Assembly: GCA_023333565.1 (NCBI GenBank)
Contig: JAJKFH010002594.1
Span: 868,001 to 932,000 of the forward strand
Direction: 5' to 3'
DNA length: 64,000 nt
Source: Puffinus mauretanicus
Taxonomy: Eukaryota; Chordata; Aves; Procellariiformes; Procellariidae
The notes beneath the pieces are model-generated. The model was not told where the DNA came from. It made no database searches and saw nothing but the letters and a program-made list of their open reading frames with translations. A program made the position numbers and the translations under genes. Shown here piece after piece: positions 35,625 to 47,665 of the stretch. Each line of letters starts with the position of its first letter. Positions within the stretch are counted from its first letter, which is position 1.

Positions 35625-38600
35625 GCAGGTAGTCTTGGGGAAAAGTGTAGTGTTTAATAAGCGGGCTGACATGAAAGCACAAATTTGAAAGACATAGTGG
35701 CTATTAAAAGTAAATATTTTCAAATATAACAAAATTGATAGAAAGTAATATTGAAAATAATATTATACTACCATGTAGGGAGGTGACGGGTCCCTATCTT
35801 GGCATTTCTGGTTGGTTTTGATCAACCAGCTTTAAAATTGCATAGAAAAGGTCTGCAAACAGAGAAACATGCAAACAAAATAACAGGCCTCATGATTGTC
35901 ACTATTTTCATTATGCTGTAAGATAAATTTTAAAGGGCAGTGACTCTAAAACTGCCAAAAAATAAATAATGATAAGTGGCAAAAGAGTAATTATACTGTA
36001 TTTTTAGCTATTTTTGCCAATTTCTGTACTAGCAAATTGCTTGAGGCTATTTGCTGTCATTGAGGCCAGTATCTGCCAAACACCTATGTTCTTCCTATTA
36101 AACTTCAACAGACTCCTAAAAATAATAGCATCTAACTTTTCTATTGAATACTCTCTGCTAAATCTCAAACCATGCCTGATAATTATTTCAAAGTTCTAGT
36201 TGTTGTAGGCTAAAAAAATGTCAAGGGCTTTTCTAACAATTTGATAGTGCAAACACCCAAGTTCCAGTGCCCAGGAATGTTCCTTAACACTTCTTTAGTT
36301 GACTAGTACAGAAGTAGCCATTATGTATGACTCAGGTCCAGATTTGTCATTAGAAAAAATAAATTAAAAAACAAAACAAAACAAAACAAAAACATTAAAA
36401 AAAAAATTCCACCAGAATGAACTACTTGATTTACTACTTCCTTGTGTAATTTGTAATGATTCAAGCAAACATCAGGTAATTGCAAATTTGCTACCAAGTC
36501 AGAACAAAATGCCAAGCTTGCATTCTCCTAGAACTGGTGTAAAATGAATATAAAATACCTACATCCAAGACAAGGCAAAATTTACACTTACAGTAAAAAT
36601 TTCATCTATCACTATGCCAGTCAGAATACAATTATAAGGCTATGAGCCATCTCTCATCAGATAACAATTGATCATTCATTACATGTCTTTAGAAACAAAT
36701 TTGTCCATTACGAATGATATAAGCCCCAAATAGTGTGTGCAAGGATTGCAGCTCCTTCCAGCCATGCTGACTCAGAGATGGCACAGTCACTTGAAGACTC
36801 AATTTATCTAGGCCTAATTCTGAGGCCAGGCTGGCTCCTGTGAAGTACAACACAGAACACATTTGGAAATCCAAGTTTAGCTGAAATCCATGAAGTTTGC
36901 AAGTTTTGTAACGAGGCACAGTTCTGAACCAGATATGCCAGTCAAGACAGACCATAACTGTTTTCCTGTATAGAGAGAGCATAATCTATATGCATCCTGA
37001 GTACCACCCACATCTGGATCTGAGGGTCTGCAGACAGCTTAAACTCTAGGAGGGCCCATTACACAGGATTGAATCTCACTCCCTGGAAGAGCCATAGAGA
37101 CACAGAGCTTAATTCACTTCCCTAAAGATTACTTTCCAGAGGCTTTAGTGTGACTAAGACATTTAGCAAGGGAAGCAGATATGACACTGAAGTGAGCAGA
37201 GATCTGCACTTTTCTGAAGCAAGTAGGGTACTCTATTAAATTTCGTCTGGCACTAGATGGAATAAACAACAAAGCTTTGTCTACACATTTGAACTGGGCC
37301 CTAGAAATAAGTACACAAGCAGCAGCAGGACTGTGACCACAATCACTTTCAGCGCACTCTTTCTCAGCAGACTAAGTACACTTGCACAAATGATATAAAA
37401 GGCTTTTGTGAATTGGACCCTCCATTTTCAAAGCTAAGCACTTTTTTCCATTTACAAATCCCATTCACTTATTGCCAAGAGAAAAAGACACACATGCTCT
37501 TACATAATTTAGCATCTTCATTTGCTTGAGTGAATTATTTAAAAAACAAATTTAATTTCATGTTTTATTTTGCCCCGAAATAAATTTTTGAGCACAGTAT
37601 ATCATATAAAGCTAAGTTCCTTTTGTCAGTGAAAAAACACATCATCATATTAAATGCCAAAATCTTTCAAAGCACATCTTTCTTCCAACAGAAGAACTTT
37701 TAATTAACTCAGACATAATGATACATCACCTTACAGATGTAAAATACCCCATCTGTCAGCCTCTTTTTTTTCTTCCCCTAATGTTGAAACCTATGAGGCC
37801 AAGAACCCCCACATTGCCAGCTGACAAATTGCTTAAGTTTCAGCAGAGCAGTTTCTGTGAAGATGCTATTCTACCCTTGTACTTCAAATCCCACATCTGT
37901 ATTTCCTATGTAGTAACCTTTTAACTGTTCTTCTCTAGAAATTTCTGACTTTCAGTGCATCTGAGGAGTACATCTTGTAATTAGGCCAGAAAAAATGCAC
38001 TTTGTTTGTAAATTGTGTGTCAACACACTCTGCAGTCCTACAGACTTTCTGTTCTTCACTTACACAAAATATTCCCACTTGCTTTCATGAGAAAATCTTT
38101 AGCTCTCCACTCCTTTTGTGCTGAGAAACTTGTAAGTTCTACTTGCCACATGCCAAGAAGAACATGCGGAGATACTAGCTTATGAAATGAAATAGTATTA
38201 ACATCCTTATCAATTTATCACTTATCATTAAACACAGACGTTCAGACATTCGCATACCTTTCCAACAAACTCTTATTGCACACAGCAGACTTCCATGACA
38301 TATGCACTCACAATGTTCATTTGCACGCTTTTATTAGAAAATTCTTCTCCAACTACTGTAGACCATTTGCTTCAGTTGGATATTGAAATTTATGTTTTTT
38401 AAGTTGGGTGTAAAAGGAATTTGTTTCTTCAGTGAAGAATTCAGGGTTGCATTTCAGCAGTATAATGTTTAGGTAAGCTGGACTGTGAGAGGAAGTTTAT
38501 CCATGCTAACTTCCAGTCAGTAGTCTTTGTAGTGTTTGTAAGGAAGACAGAGACATTTGTTCAGTCTTTAACTTTAATTTCACATATCCAGAAATTATCT

Positions 38601-38914
38601 TACAAAAAAGAACTAAATTTTGAGGATTGTTGATTCTATTGAGCTATAAGAACTTATCTCTGTTAAATGCTTGACAGCCCACTGTTACTCATTCTTGCTC
38701 AGGTACATAGCAGTTAGAGTTAAGGGGTCCATTTCCAAGTAAGTCTAGAATTTTTCAGCAGTAGCTTAGTATTTTGTCTAGTAGAAGATTTAAACAACAT
38801 GACTTATGCCATTCCTGTTGGCCAATTCCATTGTTTATTGTCCTTCACAGCTTCTTAATCAGGAAGTTTTCCCCAAACATTCATTTTTTCTGTCTTCTTT
38901 GTTGTTTTTCACAG
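35625..38914. other. AT-rich non-coding DNA, no gene seen
   Basis: An (AAAAC)n stretch lies at 36370-36390. The minus frame at 36689-36982 (97 codons) and plus frame at 37718-37924 show no recognisable domain. Nothing else was identified. Confidence 0.6.
36370..36390. repeat. (AAAAC)n microsatellite
   Basis: Four units of CAAAA followed by a longer A run; complementary in type to the (TTTTG)n at 5695. Confidence 0.85.
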
Positions 38915-38994
38915 CTTTCCCAAATAGTTGGTTTTGTTCTTGGAAGTCAGAGGACAGATGAAGTTACTGCAAGTTATAGCACTAGTGAAAACAG
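38915..38994 (+). other. putative internal exon, 80 bases
   Basis: A pyrimidine-rich tract (TGTCTTCTTTGTTGTTTTTC) ends in ACAG at 38911-38914, and the segment ends AACAG before GTAAGA at 38995, both close to consensus splice sites. Of the three frames, two contain stops; the first gives 26 codons plus two bases (begins LSQIVGFVLG, ends TASYSTSEN). The exon would enter in phase 0 and leave in phase 2. The peptide is not one I recognise. There is no ATG inside, so an upstream exon is needed. A non-coding RNA exon or a chance pair of sites are alternatives. Confidence 0.3.
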
Positions 38995-39718
38995 GTAAGA
39001 TTCAGCTAATCTAAGACATCTGTTCACTCATTAGGTTCCCTTTATATTCCTGAAGAGATATAGACATTGTCAGTGTGTGTGATTGATTGAATAATCTGGT
39101 TTAGATGTACTCGTTGGTGAGATACATTACTGTAGTGACCCCTTAATTATATTGGTTATATCTCCATGGAAGACATGGAAGATAAGGACTAGCTCAAGTG
39201 AAAATCTGCCTTTAGTCAGATGAATCCCATGCAAAGTTTATGCACTGTGCTACATCAGCATATTTTTCATAGTTTAGTGCAGTATCAATATATGAACAGA
39301 GATAATGCAGGGAAGTTTTATAGGTGGAATATCAGCAGATATCAGATGTACCCTTACAACATTCGAAATACAGTTTTGTATGTGGCATATTGTACTGAGT
39401 TTATAATCCTTTATGAAATACATTCTTTGTGCTTGTTAAAAATACTATGGGCTTTTTCATGGGAGGAGGTACATTATTCCTAATGTCCTCTCTATATAAA
39501 GGAACTATATCTTACATTTTTCCTCCTTGAGCATTTGAAGTCCTATAAAGGAAGATACTTCCTTTCCTTTATTAGAAAACTCTAGGAAAAAGGAAGTAAT
39601 AAATAAATACACTTTCCACTAAATTTCTAAACTTTTCCATCCAAAACAAATGTCATTCATGGAGATAATCTAGCATAAATTTCATGCTATTGTTCTACTG
39701 GTATTGTTTCTCTTCTAG

Positions 39719-39824
39719 GCAGTTATCATCATTTGGAAGTTGCTCTGGAATTTGCTTCTCAAAATGGAAAAGAAAGTACATATTCTGGAGAAAACATCCA
39801 AAAGATAACTCACTACATGCTTAA
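39719..39824 (+). other. putative terminal coding exon segment
   Basis: An acceptor with a long pyrimidine tract (TATTGTTTCTCTTCTAG) ends at 39718. Joined to the candidate exon at 38915-38994, the split codon is AG+G (Arg) and the frame continues for 34 more codons before TAA at 39822-39824. The encoded tail is basic (for example FSKWKRKYIFWRKHP). No AATAAA lies close downstream, so the 3' end is not defined; a possible donor AAAAAGTAAAT at about 39861 would make it internal. The protein is unrecognised. Confidence 0.25.
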
Positions 39825-42800
39825 CTTCTAGCAAAAGCCGTAATCATCTTTTCAGAATGAAAAAGTAAATTATTTTAGTCCATAATGTCAAATAATTGGA
39901 AGCAAAATATGCTCAGAACCTTCTATTTGCATTTTGTCTGACATTTTGGGAATTAAAGGCATCCCCAAAGAATCATCAAAATGGATATATACAAGCTTAA
40001 TGATTGCTAAAAGGATGATACTCAGGCACTGGAAAAATATAAAAGATTTATCTGTGGTAAAAATTTTTGGCAGACCTTGTAAGAACAGCCTCATATGAAA
40101 AAGGTTACTTTGTAGCTAGAAGATAAACTGAATGATTTTTAAGCAGCGTGGGAAGAGTCTACAGAGTGTCTACATAGTTGTTTTGCAAAGGTGACAACAT
40201 AAGGCATATTAGTATAAAATCAACATGATCTACATTAGTAAAAATACAAAAGAACAAGGAAAAGGAAATTTTTACTCTTCCATATCTATAATTTTATCAG
40301 CAGCTGTTAGTTTGCTGTTGCTCAAGAGAACCCACATACTCAAAGTAGATACCTAAAAAGGAAATACATTGTTTGAGGAGGGCTGAAGTGATATGCTTTA
40401 TCTCACATATGAATAGAACTTTAGAGAGCAGTGAAAAAAAATTCTTCAGCAGCAGCATAAAAAGGTGTCTGTTTAGTTTGCCAATACATCTAACTAGAGG
40501 ACAAAACTTACTTTATGTGGAAAATACAACATGTGGCATTTCCTAGAAAGCAATCTAACAACTTGGAGAATACATCTGCATGAAATAGAAACTTGCTTTA
40601 CTTCAATTTGGAGTTGAAAATTCTTGAACATAATCTGTTCAAGTTTATGGCTGCCATATGGCTTTCCTGTGATAAATTGCTAGAGTGCGTAAGTAAGTAA
40701 GAATACACAAAACAAATCATACAAATTAAATCATGCAATTCCTAACAGAATATTTAAGATCTAGGCTACTGTTGGCAGATCAATGGTCAAGCATATTTAA
40801 TTTTCAAACTAGCGGAGGATGTTTATATGGATCATTCTGATAGTTAATCAATTTACAATATGTTTAGCATGCAGCCTTCCTAGCATTAGAATAAGGTACT
40901 CTGTGAGCAATCCTTTTCCACTTCTACTTAGTACTTCTCTTTTGTACAAATTGGATGCTTTAAAAACTACTAGAGATGGAATATAATTTTTTGCACCAAG
41001 AGGTTAAGGGATTAAGGTGTCCAAGTCTTACTGTATTTTTTAAGGGGACAAAGAGGAAAAATATGGTATCTACCTTTTGTCAGCTCTTTCGGAAACCCCG
41101 TCTTTAGTGACCCATAGCAAAGATTTAAAATTAGTTGTCTTTCCCAACTTCCTCTTATTCCTTTGCTGTGAAAGACATTTGGAGAAAAGTGAGATTGAAA
41201 CCAGGGCTGTCATGGAGTGGGAATGAGGAAACACGGACAGATTTTAAAAGCATCACCCAGCTCTACAAGCACAGGCATGACCAGGAGTTAATCACAGCAA
41301 TCTCTACGTGTTTTGATGAATGACAAATAATCAGACAGATCCTGTGCTAGAGTATTTAATATAATATTTTGGAGAATGATGCCTAGAAAGATTACAATCT
41401 GCAGTGTGTGGAGGGGGAACACAGTGGAGGGAATGATGCATTTTTTTCCCCAAAAATATACTTGAATGATGCAGAAATATGTGGCTCTGGTGCCAATACA
41501 AAGGAATATGGCGGAAAGGAGAAAAGCAGCAATAATCACATTCACTTTGTACTATTATGCATCTTTGCTGGTAGCTCTGTTAGAAATAGTTGGATCCGTG
41601 CTTTTGGTAGATTTTTTAAATAGTTCATGTTAAGATGACTCAGATGTTTCTGAAAATTAGATTAGGGTAAGAATCGTATTGTCAATATACAATCAATTAT
41701 ATTTTTAAGTAAAACCGTTGGAGAATGAACATGAAATTTGGAGATGACGTCAGATGAGAATCAAGGAAGTTCTTCTGTTTCTGTGAATGCTGGTTTGAAT
41801 TTCCACTTAATTAGTAGATTTATGACATTCTTTTTCAAGCTATTTATTGTATTCCAAAACTCATGTAAAATGAGATAATTCTATGTAATGAGATCACTAT
41901 GACTACAATATCAAAGTGCTAAAGTATTTCATGAAGTGTCCAAATTTACTGGCCTCCATAAGTTTAATTTAACTGGGTGTATTCAAATTACAAAATTGTC
42001 TTTAACAGTATGACAACGTATGAAAGTCTTGCTACATAGTAGTGTAATCTCAATGCCCTATGGGAAGTGTTGTTATTTTCCTGTCCTTTTTTATTTGATA
42101 ATTTATTTACTGCTCAACAGAAAATAAAACTGTCCTTCCAAATGAAAATTAAGATATACATTTCAAAATGTCTATTTATTATGAATTATAATTAAAATCC
42201 AAAGATTTAACATTAGGCTATAAGGAAGAATTGACATTCTGAAATAAAACCAATCATCTAAGAAACTACAGAATGTATTGTTTAATAATGGTCAGTCTAG
42301 CATCCATCGATACAGATAAGTCTTTACTCAATACTGTACACAAATAATGATTTATATTAGACTAAGCAAAGTCGATATAATTTGAAACAAAAGTCAAAGT
42401 CAAAATGAAATGTTTCAATACAATCGAAACCAGGGAGACAAGCAAAAGAGTCCAGATAGGAACTTATTTCATAGGAAAAAAACCCCTCTCCATTGCAATA
42501 CATTTACTGCTGCCGTGGTACACCATCCAAACGTACATCAAATACAGAATTACTAATTTTCTCACTGACTTTTCAATAGTATGTCAAATTGAATTACCAT
42601 TGTATGTTTATGCTTACCTATGTACTTTTTGTTTTCTGTAATTTCAAATGCCTATTCATTACTGAGGGCACTTTAGAAGTATTGCAATATCTTCCACTGC
42701 TTCTTTTGTGTTTGTATTTTACTTTTATCACAGCATAGTAATCAGTTATGTAAAACTGAAGGCTTTTAAAACAACATCATTAAACTTTTATCAATGAAAT

Positions 42801-44284
42801 GCATATTATAAACATCAGTATAAATATAATCAAAAAGAAAAGTATAAAATCTAGGATAAAATAGAAATATAGGTCACTGTTTCTGACATAAGCTAGAAAG
42901 TGCTTGAAAATGGAGCAATACTAACTCAGAGACACAACCTAGAATAGATTCTGTTTGAAGAATAACAGTAGATCAATAACTTTCCTTCCCTGACCAAACT
43001 TTCATACAGTAATCCTCCCACTAGGTCTGAGATCATCAAAAGAATATTTTAAAATTATGTATGTTTATTAACCTATAGTATCCCTGTACTATAAAGCCAA
43101 CAGAAACACTACCCTGCTAGTAAGCAGTTTTATCGTTTGGATCAGTTAAACTTAGAAATAAGGCATATTCCTTTAACAGTGGCAGCAATTAGCCTAAGGA
43201 GAAGCCAAGGAAGAGAAGAGCTTGATTTTCCCATTTTCTTCTTCAAGAAAAGACCTGGATACATGAGAGTGTCCTTCTATGCTGTATTTTCTATAGAAGA
43301 AGCCTTTCTTCATCTCCTCTCCTGTATTCCTCTTATCTTTCGTCTGTCAACAGCTTTTCACTATCCCTGTGCTGCAGCTTGCTGCCACCTCCAATATAAA
43401 CAGCTGCTGGACCACATTCTTCACTAAAGAATCACTAAAATTCTGCAGGTTGGAAAAAAGAGGAAAAATAATATTGATGTCCTTATTTCCTGCCTGGTCC
43501 CTGTCAGCAGTTGTGTGGACCCTACAGAGGAAGAAATGATCTCCGGTATGGGATTGGTCAAGGTCAACAAGAGCTGCCTACTGTGGGTTCACCCAAATAC
43601 AAAATTAGCCTGTTCTCAACACGTGTACTGTAGTCAAACACAAGTTATTGGCAACTGCGTCAGCTATGAGCTCGGACCAAAAGATATAGTACACCACCTG
43701 ACTTTAAAGCCTATCAATCCATGAAGACCTTATGGGAACAGAGTGCTTGACTGGCAATGCAAGGAGAGGAGGAGTTTGTTACTGATTTATCAAAGCTCAA
43801 ATAATTAAATATTATTAACTGTATTTCAGCATGTCCCGTTAGAATTAAAACTAATATTTTATCTTTGACAAAGAAAATCTATAGTCCCTATATTGAATAT
43901 TCAGGTCACTGGTGCTATATATGTGTCTTTCCAGTAAAATATCCATCACCAGTATTATTTAGCCTCAGCAGAGAAATCTGAGTTCATTTTCTCATGAATA
44001 TTATACTCCCCGAGCATATATGAAATATACAGGCTTTCAGAGTTAAATATGTAAAACCAAAGCATTTTCTTTTTTAATTTTCAAAACTGGCGGTTATCAG
44101 AGGGAAGTGAATTCAAATAAACATAGAGATATTGAATCTTACTGCCTTCCAGTACTGTACAAACCCTCCTCTCTCCACAGAGAGCTGAATACAAACTGGA
44201 CGTTTTCTATTTATAGCATTTACCAGCCTGACTCTCTCAGTATCTCCTGTGAGTTTTCACTGGAAGAGTTACGCATCTGTGTAG
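39825..44284. other. AT-rich non-coding DNA, no gene seen
   Basis: Only short frames (the largest, 43137-43427 plus, 96 codons, has no recognisable domain). No transposon was recognised. Confidence 0.6.
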
Positions 44285-44355
44285 GTGCAGTTTGACACCA
44301 ATATAGCTGATGTCATTGCAGTGAACTTGAATCAGCTGTACCAGTCTGAGCATTT
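44285..44355. repeat. possible ancient amniote repeat trace
   Basis: GACACCAATATAGCTGATGT, CATTGCAGTGAACTTGAATC and AGCTGTACCAGTCTGAG follow the common amniote pattern acaccagtgtaactccattgacttcaatggagttactcctgatttacaccagtctgag. Divergence is high and no family name is offered. Confidence 0.4.
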
Positions 44356-45917
44356 TTATAGCAATACCTCTGTGATTACATTAAGAGGGGCAGGGAGTGT
44401 GCTGATTTTACCAGCAACACTGCCAACTGTAAAGACAGCCCTAATTTCTCAGTGAGACCAGTTTGATAAGAATGCAGCTAACTGCTGATTTCACGTGCCA
44501 TAAAAATCAAAATTCTGTTAAAGCAACTCTTCAAAGGTGGGAAAAAAAATAAAAGGCACAGAAAGAAAAGAAAAAAGAAAAAAAGAAAAAGAATATGGTA
44601 TTGTAAAAGGCTAAGCAAAATGTGGCAGATGATCAGAAAAGAAATAACACTTATTTAAAATAGTTTTTAACCGCTAGCACCCTTCAAATCAAAGTTGGCT
44701 AATAAAAATATTTAAGCAGCTGATGGAGAGTCTTAAAGCCCAAGTCTGAAGAGGCACTAACATGATAAGACCTCTTCTCTTATCTCAGAAAAATCCCTGC
44801 TCATAGGTGCCTACTTACTGTTTTAGGTGTTCGCCAAGGTGAAGCACATATCCATTCCCAGAATGGCCTTGAAACTTGACAAGACAGTGCTCCTCAGTGA
44901 GACAACCATCTCCTGTTTTGGGGCCAGGACACACAAGTTCTGCTGCCTGAACTGTCAGAAGGCATCATCCAGTGGAGGGTAGGGTCAGCCCACCCACCCA
45001 AACCTGTGGTTATCATTTCATTTTAAAATACTGGGTTTCACAGGTAAAGAAGAATATTTAACTTCTACAGCCGTCAAGCAAGTAACAAGCATGTGCACAG
45101 GACTCCCAGCTACAGGAAGGCCCCACTAGGAAAAGGTTGAGCACAAGTCACAGCTGTAGGGGATGGGAGGTAAGGGAGGCACTCAAGCTTTTGTGTCTGT
45201 AAGTCTAGCATCACCTTACCTCTACCCATTCTTTCCCCAGTGTATCCCTGAATGAAGTACCAAGGTTGCAGCTTTGGATGGGATTTCAACCGGAGGCCCC
45301 GCACTGCTGAGCTCTAGGCTAGGTCTGAAATCAGCAGTGCAACTCCTTACATTTCCCCTGAGGCATCTGACTCTTCCTATATAGCTGAAAAATCTTACAG
45401 GCTGTTCTGCAGTCCTCACCCAAGGTAGGTCTCTGCAGATTTTAGGAGTATAAGACCTTTACTGATCCAGCCCTACCTAACCCTAGACAACAGAATTATC
45501 TGAAAATGTGGCAGTTGTAACATATTCTGTAATGTGAAATGCTCCGTTTATGATTTGGTTCACATCTTCCAAATACCTGCCTTTGAGCAGGACTTCTTCA
45601 GCATTCAGAGAGGATAACGAGGTAATGATAAATTACTGGTTTTGATGTCTGTTTGGCTAGCAGCCACTAGCAGCGGTTAGGATCAAGAGAACGACAGATG
45701 TCCTTTGTAATATATCAGTTACTGAGGGGAAGATCCCAGATCTGAAGCACCATAAGTCCCTTCAAGAGAAGGACATAAGGGTGGAAAATATCACAGAGTT
45801 AGAATTAGAGTATACAAAATATATACTTCAGATGAGTACCTTAGGCATCTCTTTGATTTCTTGGGTCAGTCTGCTAAGTTTAGTTATAAAAGATGAAATC
45901 AAGTAGTTAGACTGCTG

Positions 45918-45947
45918 GAATAGATGGAAATAGAATAGATGGAAATA
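45918..45947. repeat. perfect 15-base tandem duplication
   Basis: GAATAGATGGAAATA occurs twice in succession. Confidence 0.93.
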
Positions 45948-46206
45948 GGCAGTCTGTTCAGGACAACAAGTAAAGGAGGTTTATCAGTTTTATACTGTAT
46001 GTCTAGATTTACAAATGATTTGCTAGAAACAATGTTGCTATGCTTCCCAGAGATAACCTTTCTCTCTTCTGCTTTTTCTGGGTGGTACAGATGCTTTCAG
46101 CTGGCAGATATTAAACAAGAAGCAGCTGTATCCTCTCCATGAAATATTTTATTACTGACAACCCATATGTCTGTTGCCTGTCCTTCTTTCTTAAGCAGAC
46201 AACTGC

Positions 46207-46695
46207 ATGCCACACAGCATGCAGGGACTTGGGGCTTACCGTAGAGACCAAAAAAAAATTTGTCACACAGTCAAGACTGGTGTGGATTATGTCGTTGTTT
46301 TGCCCTGTACCATAATAGTTGTTTACACAGGCAGGCACAGAAACAGAAGACATTTACCATTTAACTTTGTTAAGGTAGGACATTTCCCACATAGTGTTTG
46401 CTTGTGCCCTGCCCACACTGTTGCTCTGGCCTCCAGAAAGGACTGCGCCTTGTCCTTCCTGTCCATTGTCAGAGACCAGGGTTTTCCTCTCTTCTCGGAC
46501 GTTTTCCATAAGCCTTTGCTTTCTCACACTCAAGAGTTTAAATTTACAACAAATTTCATGTTGCTTTTTCCAAAGGTCGATTTAGGCTGTTCTCTTTTGG
46601 CAGCCGGAGAATGTGCAAATCTCAGAATTCCTCATGAAGATGGAAAAAGGAGATTTTTTTTTTCAAGACAACGACTAGTTTTAGGAACTATTTGA
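46207..46695 (+). other. longest non-transposon open frame, 162 codons, unrecognised
   Basis: It begins MPHSMQGLGAYRRDQ and ends RQRLVLGTI before a stop at 46693-46695. I see no known domain, no signal peptide at the start, one moderately hydrophobic stretch (YVVVLPCTIIVVY, about residues 28-40) and no repeats. It overlaps another plus frame (46394-46585) and a minus frame (46111-46353). No promoter or splice context singles it out. Chance is the most likely explanation in a 64 kb window; a lineage-specific gene or non-coding transcript cannot be excluded. Confidence 0.15.
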
Positions 46696-47146
46696 ATGGT
46701 AAAATAGGGCAAGAAAAAAAAGCAACTTGTAATTTGCCATAACTGACACACTCACAATTTTACTCTGGGCTTAGACTGAAATGGCATTCAACAAGTTGAT
46801 GAAAACTTTTCTTTTGAAACACTTCAGCCTCACTAGAGAGTGTCAAAGCCCACTTAACACTGTGTAAGAGAGATCTGTGGGTACTGATATGCCTCTCCAC
46901 ATGGAACAACAGTCTGCAGCATTGTGCAAAATTACTAACTTGGCTCCTGAACATCATACAGATATGTTTGCTTATTTTCAATGGTGTGTTATTCTTTCAG
47001 CAAGACTAATACTCTGTACATAAATGGCACATTTTATCTTCAGTATAATGGCCAAGTTATGCCATCAGTAATTTAGCCCAGTGTAAAGTAACGTAAAGAA
47101 TTACATTAATCTTGGAGTACTGTCCAAAATTCCAGAGGCACTACAG

Positions 47147-47190
47147 TTTTTATATATATATGTATATATGTATACACACATAAACACAAA
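47147..47190. repeat. (TA)n/(TG)n microsatellite
   Basis: Alternating TATATATATATGTATATATG followed by TATACACACA. Length-variable sequence is likely. Confidence 0.85.
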
Positions 47191-47544
47191 AATCTGACCA
47201 GTCATTGGGTTCAAGTCCTGAGTAGAAAAGTACAACGTGCCTCTGAGATGATACTTCTCTGGTACACCATCAGATATCTTTTCCTTCTTTATATGGCATA
47301 TGACTAGGGATGGACAATTTCTCTTATGCAGATTTCTGTTGGTGTAAACCACAGTGATTGCAAGCTACGCTCAGCTGAAGTCCATTTAAACAGTTCAGAG
47401 AAGTTGACATCTCACTCCTTCATGTTTGCTTTTTGTCATTTCTGTGAAGACTAAATTTAACATTCTTTAGCGGTCTGATCAATTTACTGGAAGGACAGAT
47501 TTTGCCATTTTTCCCACAGTGGCCTATAGGGAGACTGAAAATTG

Positions 47545-47665
47545 AACACATTTTGGCTCCTAAGTTCCAAACAATTCCCACTCTAACCAATTATAGATGC
47601 AGTTCATCAGGCCTAATTTTCAGTTGTCCAAAAGTTAGATGTCTTGGTATTAGCCATCTGACACA
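47545..47665. repeat. possible ancient amniote repeat trace
   Basis: TTTTGGCTCCTAAGTTCCAA and TCATCAGGCCTAATTTTCAG followed by TTGTCCAAAAGTTAGATGTC resemble widespread amniote motifs (ttaggcacctaagtt and caggcctgattttcagaggtgc). The match is by memory and short. Confidence 0.35.

Larger units (their letters stand above)
44360..47544. other. non-coding DNA with one longer unexplained frame
   Basis: An A/G-rich stretch (GAAAGAAAAG type) lies at 44561-44592 and a 15-base tandem duplication at 45918-45947. The zone 44860-45440 is somewhat richer in GC. The 162-codon frame at 46207-46695 is listed separately. TA/TG dinucleotides lie at 47147-47190. Confidence 0.55.
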
